From contig JBEKYH010000185.1 of NCBI GenBank assembly GCA_049511115.1, forward strand, positions 1 through 8,799: a stretch of 8,799 bases of DNA. Reading direction: 5' to 3'. How positions within the stretch are numbered: position 1 is the stretch's first letter; every line of letters starts with the position of its first letter. This DNA is from JBEKYH01 sp049511115 (lineage in GTDB: Bacteria > Planctomycetota > Phycisphaerae > Tepidisphaerales > Tepidisphaeraceae). This document shows positions 1 through 5,789 of the stretch, one piece after another. A program made the position numbers and the translations under genes. The notes under the pieces are model-generated. The model was not told the origin of the DNA and made no database searches. It saw nothing but the letters and a program-made list of their open reading frames with translations.

Positions 1-35
1 AGACGAACGACATACTTCTTCGACTTTTTGGGCAT
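1..35 (-). CDS. IS630-type transposase, N-terminal 11 codons (partial)
   Basis: Only the first 11 complete codons are present: MPKKSKKYVVR, followed by CT, which must be leucine. A basic start followed by K-K-Y-V-V-R-L is typical of IS630-family transposases, where it leads into the first helix of the DNA-binding helix-turn-helix region. The start is ATG at 35-33. It is supported by a purine-rich ribosome binding site, AAGGAAGG (43-50 on the opposite strand), 7 bases upstream. In this family the full enzyme is a DDE integrase-fold nuclease that cuts and joins the element ends; none of that domain is visible here. The identification rests on about 12 residues plus context, so it is moderate at best. 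Confidence 0.5.
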   Translation of the reverse strand, partial: MPKKSKKYVVR

Positions 36-120
36 GGCACAACCTTCCTTGGTTAATGCCATCTATCGGCTCCGCCAGCCGAATCGCGTTACCCTAAATT
101 TGAAGCGTGACAATGCACTA
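1..120 (-). mobile_element. End of an IS630-type insertion sequence (partial)
   Basis: This is the terminal stretch of an insertion sequence that continues beyond the left edge. Reading the minus strand from about position 120, there is a short non-coding end, then a hairpin (TCGGCT-ccgcc-AGCCGA, 66-82), then a transposase start at 35. Two observations suggest the IS630/Tc1 superfamily: the transposase N-terminus resembles that family, and the boundary with flanking DNA falls at CTAG (118-121). Members of this family insert at TA, and IS630 itself is known to favour CTAG. The neighbouring reading frame also stops looking like its native protein exactly here. The other end, the terminal inverted repeat match and the TA duplication lie outside the window, so the family and the exact boundary are inferences. 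Confidence 0.55.
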
Positions 121-283
121 GTAGCCATCGATCGCGAATTTCCTTCAATGCGGCAATCTTCGTCGGCTCGTCGCGGTTGGTTGGTTCCGGCAGGTGGAGG
201 GCAAGCAGCCTTAGCCACACCTCGAGCAATCCGTCCGCGCTCCAGAATCCGTTTTCGCCGACTCGTACGTATGAACGTCCCAT
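89..283 (-). pseudogene. Small uncharacterised protein, C-terminus cut off by IS insertion
   Basis: The open frame starts at ATG 283-281 and reads 64 codons to TAA at 89-91. The first ~55 residues look like a genuine protein: R-S-Y-V-R-V-G-E-N-G-F-W, then an amphipathic segment LLEVWLRLLALHL, then EIRDRWLL. From memory this resembles a family of short uncharacterised proteins, common in planctomycetes and some other bacteria, with a G-F-W motif, a W-L helix and an I-R-D-x-W-L-L block followed by more conserved sequence. Here the frame loses that resemblance right after W-L-L. The last ~9 residues are encoded by what appears to be the insertion sequence end (boundary at about 118-121). It lies 25 bases downstream of the VOC gene on the same strand, so it may once have been co-transcribed with it. 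No strong ribosome binding site is visible. Function unknown. Confidence 0.5.
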
Positions 284-308
284 GTTGGCGTACCTTGATT
301 TGAAGCAG

Positions 309-695
309 CTATGAAGGTTCCCGCGCTGACCGCCCGCGGTGCTGGTAAATCCCCAGCACATTCCCCCCCGAATCGCTGAAGTGCGCCGTGATCTCCGGAA
401 AATCCGCCCCAATCGGCCGCACGATCTTTCCGCCGTTGGCGACAATTTTCGCAACGGTAACCTCCGCATCATCCACCATGATCGAGATCATCAACCCCGG
501 CGTCACCGAAGGCGGCCGTCCGACGACCCACGTCCCGCTCACTTCGCCGACGCCGTCGTCGAACGCGACCGAGCCGTCATCGCGGCGGCGAACGGTCCAG
601 CCGAAGACCCTCTCATAGAAGGCGGCCGACGCGGCGACGTCTGTCGCGGGCATTTCGATGTAGCAGATTTTGCCGTTGCCGAATGTGGGTGCCAT
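309..695 (-). CDS. VOC-family protein (glyoxalase/bleomycin-resistance fold)
   Basis: The 128-residue length is usual for a single-polypeptide VOC protein made of two beta-alpha-beta-beta-beta modules. Module 1 opens with ICYIEMPATDVAASAAFYERV (10-30), the classic pattern in which a strand is followed by the A-x-F-Y-x-x-V-F-G-W helix. Module 2 begins with MISIMVDDAEVTVAKIVANG (69-88) and ends with SDSGGNVLGIYQ (107-118), equivalent to the family's D-P-x-G-N-x-x-x-L-x-Q/E ending. Glu14 is a candidate metal ligand; the last ligand position appears to be Gln118 rather than Glu, as in many VOC proteins of unknown substrate. It is probably cytoplasmic, since no signal peptide is seen. The start is ATG 695-693, which directly precedes the conserved first strand; no good Shine-Dalgarno site is near it. 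The gene is divergent from the secreted protein at 806. The fold is confident; the substrate cannot be told. Confidence 0.9.
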   Translation of the reverse strand: MAPTFGNGKICYIEMPATDVAASAAFYERVFGWTVRRRDDGSVAFDDGVGEVSGTWVVGRPPSVTPGLMISIMVDDAEVTVAKIVANGGKIVRPIGADFPEITAHFSDSGGNVLGIYQHRGRSAREPS

Positions 696-771
696 GGGAG
701 GTAATTTAGCTCCGGACGCCTTTCAAAAAAAGTCCTTACGAAATTGCTAACCGACGACATCCTCCCTGCGG

Positions 772-777
772 TACAAT
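772..777 (+). promoter_or_regulatory. Candidate -10 box in the 110-bp divergent spacer
   Basis: TACAAT differs from the sigma-70 -10 consensus at one position and lies 19 bases before the GGAG ribosome site of the gene starting at 806. No recognisable -35 hexamer sits 16-18 bases upstream; TTGCTA is 22 bases away, which is too far. The spacer (696-805) must also hold the promoter of the divergent VOC gene, which I could not pick out. Confidence 0.3.
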
Positions 778-785
778 CGTAGAAG

Positions 786-799
786 TCCGTTCGACGGAG
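786..799 (+). promoter_or_regulatory. Ribosome binding site inside a small hairpin
   Basis: TCCGT (786-790) and ACGGA (794-798) can form a 5-bp stem with a 3-base loop. The right arm contains the Shine-Dalgarno core GGAG (796-799), 6 bases before the ATG at 806. The site supports that start codon. Whether the hairpin affects translation is untested, and the stem is short. Confidence 0.4.
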
Positions 800-805
800 A
801 CGCCA

Positions 806-1903
806 ATGTTAAAGCTCCGCGTTGTGGTTGATTTTTCCTTCGTCGTCTTTCTCACTCTTTGCCCGCGCCTGTTCGCCCAGACGCGGCCCGCCACGAATCC
901 CGATAATGCCGCCGATCTTTATATCCGCGCTGCCAACCTGATTGTTGTACATTCCCCCTTGGAGACGGCGGAGATATTCCCGGCATATCCGCCCTTTGGG
1001 CCAAAGTGGAACGCCATGGCCAAAGCCGCATTCGAGCAAAATGCGCCGGCGCTGCAACTGGCGCGGCAAGCTCAAGGGATCGATTCGGCGACTTGGTCCA
1101 CAGACATGAAGAATCTCCTCCCGGATTTGAACGCCTGCGCCGCGATGTCCAGGGAAATGGCCGACGCCGCCTACTACCAGCATTTCCACGGCAACGACGC
1201 TGGAGCATTCGAGTCAATTCAAGATATACTTCACGAATCCGCCATCCTTCGCGCTTACAGCCCCGCCCACCAACAAATCCGATCTTTAATGTCCGGTGGG
1301 GTGAGTGGCTGGGCGGCGAGAGTACTGATGATCATTGCACCCAGAGTGCGGCTGACCTCCGATCCCAACGACGTTCAGGGCCTGGAAATATCGCGGGCCA
1401 AGGAAATAATCGCAATTCTCTTGAATCAGGAAGATCCCGCCGCTGAAATGTACGGACCCGCCACGCGCCCAGCGGCAACCGATCGTGCATTCATCTATCA
1501 GGTCGAAATGCTTAATCGCGATAGCGCCGAGTGCACCTTCGCGGCTCTCTCCCTGGCCTGCCAACTCTTTGCATTCGACCATCATCGCTGGCCTGATGCT
1601 CTTGATGAGTTGAAGCCAGCCTATCTCTCCGCCATCCCCATCGACCCCTGGGGCGATGGCAGGCAAACCTACGGCTACGTGATTATCAAACGTGGCCTTC
1701 CCGACGGCGGCAACCGCCCGCTGCTTTACAATCGCTGCCAATCGCAAAACGGCTTGTTTTACGCAGCAAACTGCCCATCCTGCGAGTTCTACTTTGAACT
1801 CGTACACGGTTCAAAACATGGTGGCCAGTTCCGCGATGTCGCCGCATGGCCCGCTGGCACATACATCAATATCTACCCCGCCACTACGAGGCCGCTTCAA
1901 TAG
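806..1903 (+). CDS. Secreted protein of unknown function, planctomycete-type family
   Basis: This 365-residue protein has a Sec signal peptide: Lys3/Arg5, a hydrophobic core at about 8-19, and likely cleavage after LFA (24). Cys19 is not in a lipobox, because Leu precedes it. The mature part begins with a TRPATNPDNAADLYIRAA pattern and continues as a mostly helical region (35-180). This recalls large uncharacterised planctomycete families that begin with an N-A-A-x-L-Y helix and hold helical pairs around W and R-x-A positions. The C-terminal segment FDHHRWPDALDELKPAYL (257-274) followed by IPIDPWGDGRQTYGY (277-291) resembles the tail of pseudopilin-like proteins, in which a G-x-Y-P-x-x-L-x-x-L block precedes D-P-W-G-x-P-Y-x-Y. 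The N-terminal pilin helix is absent, however. TRP/ATRPA stretches recur at 27-30, 219-224 and 360-363. The start is supported by GGAG at 796-799. It converges on smc with 61 bases between the stops. No enzyme motif is visible; function unknown. Confidence 0.8.
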   Translation: MLKLRVVVDFSFVVFLTLCPRLFAQTRPATNPDNAADLYIRAANLIVVHSPLETAEIFPAYPPFGPKWNAMAKAAFEQNAPALQLARQAQGIDSATWSTDMKNLLPDLNACAAMSREMADAAYYQHFHGNDAGAFESIQDILHESAILRAYSPAHQQIRSLMSGGVSGWAARVLMIIAPRVRLTSDPNDVQGLEISRAKEIIAILLNQEDPAAEMYGPATRPAATDRAFIYQVEMLNRDSAECTFAALSLACQLFAFDHHRWPDALDELKPAYLSAIPIDPWGDGRQTYGYVIIKRGLPDGGNRPLLYNRCQSQNGLFYAANCPSCEFYFELVHGSKHGGQFRDVAAWPAGTYINIYPATTRPLQ

Positions 1904-1927
1904 CTTGAGCTTTCCGGGATTCGCTTT

Positions 1928-1960
1928 CTCAGTCCTCAGTCCTCGCCCCTCAGTCCTCGG
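1928..1960 (-). repeat. Short degenerate repeat, copy A (CGAGGACTGAG units)
   Basis: On the minus strand this reads CGAGGACTGAG, GGG, CGAGGACTGAG, then an extra GACTGAG, followed by AAAG. It begins 4 bases after the smc stop codon and fills most of the 61-base spacer between two convergent genes. A second copy with the same unit structure lies at 7899-7923 in the opposite orientation. No terminator-like hairpin with a U-tract was found in this spacer. Confidence 0.75.
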
Positions 1961-1964
1961 CCCT

Positions 1965-4900
1965 TCAGGCCGCCGCGTGTTCCGCGATCCTTCCCTGCGA
2001 ATCAATCTGATCAAACTTCACGCTCACGCGCTTGGAGACGCCCTGCTCCTGCATGGTCACCCCATACAGCATTTCCGCGATCGCCATCGTCCGCTTGCTG
2101 TGCGTGATCACGATGAACTGGCTTTCCCCAAGGAATTCCTGCACGACGGTATTAAACCGCTCGTTGTTGGCTTCGTCGAGGGCCGCGTCCACTTCGTCCA
2201 GAATGCAGAACGGACTCGGCTTGCTCTTGAAAATACTCATCAGCAACGCAACGCACGTCATCGTCTTTTCGCCGCCGGACAACTGGCTGATCGTCACCGG
2301 CTGCTTGCCCGGCGGCCGCGCGATGATTTCGATTCCCGCATCCAGAATATCAATCTTGGGCCTCGCCGCGAGGGGCTGCCCATCCGCTGCAACAGCCGCA
2401 TCAAGCGATGCTCCATCCGCCAGCCCCGGCGTCTCCTCCGGCAATTCCGTCTCCAGAATAATGTCCGCCTTCCCGCCTCCGAACAGCTTGCGGAACATCC
2501 CCTGGAAATGCTCGCGCACCGCGTTAAAAGTCGTCTCAAAGCGTACGCCGCTCTCCTTATTCATCTCGTCGATCAGCGCGACAAGTTGCTCCTTGGACCC
2601 GGCAAGGTCCGCGACCTGCCCGGACAGGAATTGCTGTCGCTGCTCCAGTTCGGCCAGCTCCCCAATCGCCTCGACATTCACATTCCCCAATCGCTGAATC
2701 TTCTCACGCAATTCCTTGATCCTCGCCGCGGCTTCGTCGAAATTCACATCTCCGCTCTCGTAAGCCTTTCCATCGGCGGTCATTTCCGCGTACCGCGCCG
2801 GCAAATCCAGTTGCAATTCCTCCTGCGTGCGCTGGATGAGGGTTTGCAGCCGCACATTTTCCTCGCCGGCCGACAACTCCAGCTTGTGCAACTCCTGCTC
2901 TACATCCTGCCGCCGCGAGCGAATCGCCTCGACCTGGCCGAATAGTTCTTCCGTCAGACTGTTGGCCGTGACGACCTCGCCCGACAATTCATCCAATTTC
3001 ACCTGGCATCGCTTCGCAGATTCTGCGAGCGCCGTCTCCGCCTGCTGGGCCGCGGCAAGCTCCGACTCGACCGCATGGCGCCGCTCCCCAACCGCCGCGA
3101 TGGAATGCTCCACCCGCGTCAACTGCTGGCTCAATTCGCTCACGCCCGCTGTCTGCCGCTGCACCGCCTGCGAACTGGCAAGCTGCTTCTCCTGCGCCTG
3201 CCCAAGCTGCACGCGCGTCGCGGTCAATTCTTCGCCCAGCCGCCGCAATTCATCCGCCGCCTGCCGCTGGGCCGCCGTTAGTTCTTCGACCTCCTGATTA
3301 TGCTTCACCTGCGTCTGATCCAGCACGTTGCGCTTCTCGGATAGGATCACCTGCTCGCGCCCAAGCTGCTCTTCGGCCTTGGCCAGCGATTGCAACTCGC
3401 GCTCCAGCACCGGCTGCTCGCGCTTCAGCGCATTCTGCTGATCGCTGTTCTGCGCCAGCGCCCCCGCCGCCTGCACCTTGGCCGTGTTCGACGCATAAAT
3501 CGCATTCCGCAGCCCGTTGATCTGCTCCTCCAACTGCTTCGCCGCGTCGCTGTCGTCCGCGAGTTGCCGCGTGAGCCGCTCGATGCGCCCATCAACTTCG
3601 GCAATCTGCTGCGCGATCGCGTCGAACTCAGATCGTCGCGACAACAATCCCATCGCCGAACTCAGCGGCCCGGCTTTCACTGTTCCATCCGCCTCCATGA
3701 CTTCGCCATCATGGGTCACATACCGAAACCCACGCGGCCCGGTGAGTCGCATTTCCACCGCCGTCGGCAAATCCTCGACCACCGCCGTCGTCCCCAGCAG
3801 CCCGCGTGCCAGCGCCGCGTCGTCCGCCTCAAACCGCACCAAATCCACCGCGAGCCGCACGCGATGGGGGCATTGCCGCCAATCGTAATCCGTCCCCTCG
3901 GCACTCAGCGCCAGCGAATCCGCGCACAACAAATTCACTCGCCCCTCGAGTTCATCAAGCTGCCCGCGCGCCGCTACCGCCGCGGCCGAATCCGCCGTCA
4001 CCAGCCACTGATCGCGCCCATCCAGCGCGCCTTCGATGACATGCGCATGTTCAATATCCACGCGGAGGAAATCCGCCACCAGCCCGCGCACAAACGGAAA
4101 CTTATCCCCGCGCTGGCGGAGCACCGATTGCACGCCTTCGCTCACGCCCTCGCGCCGCGCCTCCAGGTCTTCCAGCAATTTTTGCCGCGAAATCAGCCCG
4201 CACCGATGCTCGCGCGCCGCCCCAAGCTGCTCGCCGACGAGTGCGATCTGCTTGCCGAGCGCCTGCGACTGCGCCCGCTGCGCATCAAACTGCGCCTGCT
4301 GTTCCGCCATCCGCGCCACCGTCTGCGCGATCCTGGCTTCTAGTTCCCCCGCGAGCAAGGCCAACCGATTCAATTCCTCCCCAACCACGCGCCGCCGCTC
4401 GCTGAGCCGCTGCTGCTGAGCCGCGACGTTTTTCTGCTCAATCTCGACCGCTCCCAGGCGGCTGTTCACCGCCGCCAGTTGCCGCATGCCATCGAGAATC
4501 GCCCCTTTGGCCCGCTCGCGCCGCTGATCCAGCGACGCCAGTCCGATCTGACAATCTCCAAATGCCTGCTGGCGCTGGTTGATCTGCTCGCGCCGCCCGG
4601 CCAGTTCCGCCGTGAGGGTCTGGAGATTCTTCTTCTCCTCCTCGAGCGATTGCGCCAGCGCCGCGCGCTTGGCCGTCAATTGCGTCTGATCTTCCTTCAG
4701 CGTCGCCGACTGTTCGGCGATCTGCGCCAACTGCTGATTCGCATACTCCTGCCGCTGCCGCGCCGATTGCTCCGCCGCCCGCGCCTGCACCAGCTCGCGG
4801 TCGAGCGTCTGCTTTTGTTCGGTCAGTTTCACAAGCCGATCCCGCTGCCCCGCCAGCTTATTCTGTGCCGTGGCCAGATCGCCCGTCGCGTCATCGAGGC

Positions 4901-5675
4901 GGAATTGCGCATCCTGCCGCGCCGCTTCCAACTCGGCGCACTTGGATTGATGCACGTGATATTCATGCAGGCTGAAGCTCAGCCGCAATTCATTAAGCTG
5001 CGTCGAATATTCCTGATAAGTCTTGGCGCGCGTCGCCTGAGCCTTTACGCCGCGCAGGCGTTTCTCCAACTCTTCCACGATGTCATTCACGCGCAGCAGA
5101 TTGGCATCCACGCGCTCCAGCTTCCGCTGCGCCTCTTTCTTGCGCTGCTTAAACTTGGAAATTCCCGCCGCCTCCTCGAATATCTGCCGGCGTTCCTGCG
5201 GATTGGCGTCCAGCAGCGCCGCCACGCGACCCTGCTCGATCACGCTATACGCATCCACGCCAACGCCGGTGTCGAGGAACAGTTCGCGCACATCCTTGAG
5301 GCGCGAGGTTGTATTGTTGACCTGATATTCGCTGGTCCCGTCGCGGAACAACCGCCGGCCAACCGACACTTCATCCACATCAAGGTTCAGCGTGCGCCGT
5401 CCGTTCCCATTGGTGGGATTGCCAAACACCAGCGTGACTTCCGCCATGCCGGTCGGCTTGCGCGTGCCTGATCCGTTGAAGATCACATCCAGCATTGCGT
5501 CGCCGCGCAGGCTCTTGGCCGATTGCTCGCCCAGCACCCACTTGAAGGCATCGACGACATTGCTCTTGCCGCAGCCATTCGGCCCGACGATCCCCGTGAT
5601 GGGGGCGTCGAAGACGAATTCCGTGCGATCAGCGAAGCTCTTGAACCCGTGCAGGATGAGTTTTTTCAGTCGCAT
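1965..5675 (-). CDS. smc: Chromosome segregation protein SMC
   Basis: This is the ATPase subunit of the bacterial SMC-ScpAB condensin, which extrudes DNA loops and aids chromosome compaction and segregation. The 1236 residues are slightly above the usual ~1150-1200. Order: N-terminal head with MRLKKLILHGFKSF start, Walker A GPNGCGKSN (31-39) and Q-loop VIEQGRV (145-151); first coiled coil about 172-510; hinge about 520-675, with the conserved G-F-R-Y-V-T-x-D-G-E segment at 649-658; second coiled coil about 680-1055; C-terminal head with LFGGGKA (1064-1070), ABC signature QLSGGEK (1131-1137), Walker B FCILDEVDAALD (1156-1167) with catalytic Glu1161, and the switch His1192. All ATPase motifs are intact. 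Between ELPEETP and ILDAGIEI (about 1078-1109) there are roughly 25-30 extra residues. The start is ATG 5675-5673, with GGAGG (5686-5690) 10 bases upstream. It lies 114 bases downstream of the FlgI-like gene on the same strand. No scpA or scpB is in the window. Confidence 0.98.
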   Translation of the reverse strand: MRLKKLILHGFKSFADRTEFVFDAPITGIVGPNGCGKSNVVDAFKWVLGEQSAKSLRGDAMLDVIFNGSGTRKPTGMAEVTLVFGNPTNGNGRRTLNLDVDEVSVGRRLFRDGTSEYQVNNTTSRLKDVRELFLDTGVGVDAYSVIEQGRVAALLDANPQERRQIFEEAAGISKFKQRKKEAQRKLERVDANLLRVNDIVEELEKRLRGVKAQATRAKTYQEYSTQLNELRLSFSLHEYHVHQSKCAELEAARQDAQFRLDDATGDLATAQNKLAGQRDRLVKLTEQKQTLDRELVQARAAEQSARQRQEYANQQLAQIAEQSATLKEDQTQLTAKRAALAQSLEEEKKNLQTLTAELAGRREQINQRQQAFGDCQIGLASLDQRRERAKGAILDGMRQLAAVNSRLGAVEIEQKNVAAQQQRLSERRRVVGEELNRLALLAGELEARIAQTVARMAEQQAQFDAQRAQSQALGKQIALVGEQLGAAREHRCGLISRQKLLEDLEARREGVSEGVQSVLRQRGDKFPFVRGLVADFLRVDIEHAHVIEGALDGRDQWLVTADSAAAVAARGQLDELEGRVNLLCADSLALSAEGTDYDWRQCPHRVRLAVDLVRFEADDAALARGLLGTTAVVEDLPTAVEMRLTGPRGFRYVTHDGEVMEADGTVKAGPLSSAMGLLSRRSEFDAIAQQIAEVDGRIERLTRQLADDSDAAKQLEEQINGLRNAIYASNTAKVQAAGALAQNSDQQNALKREQPVLERELQSLAKAEEQLGREQVILSEKRNVLDQTQVKHNQEVEELTAAQRQAADELRRLGEELTATRVQLGQAQEKQLASSQAVQRQTAGVSELSQQLTRVEHSIAAVGERRHAVESELAAAQQAETALAESAKRCQVKLDELSGEVVTANSLTEELFGQVEAIRSRRQDVEQELHKLELSAGEENVRLQTLIQRTQEELQLDLPARYAEMTADGKAYESGDVNFDEAAARIKELREKIQRLGNVNVEAIGELAELEQRQQFLSGQVADLAGSKEQLVALIDEMNKESGVRFETTFNAVREHFQGMFRKLFGGGKADIILETELPEETPGLADGASLDAAVAADGQPLAARPKIDILDAGIEIIARPPGKQPVTISQLSGGEKTMTCVALLMSIFKSKPSPFCILDEVDAALDEANNERFNTVVQEFLGESQFIVITHSKRTMAIAEMLYGVTMQEQGVSKRVSVKFDQIDSQGRIAEHAAA

Positions 5676-5789
5676 GAGTCACGTTCCTCCATGAACGTCT
5701 GACAAAGTCCGTTAATTTGCGGCAAAGGCGGTTGACTCCCAGACAAGTTTTCGGCCCCAAACATTTTCTGCGAATAGTTTATCGGACCG

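Noticed and set aside
28..303. Plus-strand open frame of 91 codons at the left edge
   Set aside because: It runs across the IS end and the truncated gene on the other strand; composition is not protein-like.
339..704. Plus-strand open frame over the VOC gene
   Set aside because: It is antisense to a convincing VOC protein and is rich in His, Arg and Asp.
1692..2945. Long plus-strand open frame (417 codons) across the end of the secreted-protein gene and smc
   Set aside because: It is antisense to a clear smc head domain, and its translation is Arg/Leu/His/Pro-rich, typical of a GC-rich shadow frame.
3390..4343. Plus-strand open frame of 317 codons
   Set aside because: It is antisense to the SMC hinge and coiled coil; the very high Arg/Leu/Gln/His content reflects reverse-read coiled-coil codons.
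4479..5471. Plus-strand open frame of 330 codons
   Set aside because: It is antisense to the SMC N-terminal head and coiled coil, with no recognisable domain.
5676..5789. Promoter for smc in the 114-bp spacer
   Set aside because: Several partial -35-like hexamers were seen, but none had a matching -10 at normal spacing. Only the GGAGG ribosome site is convincing.
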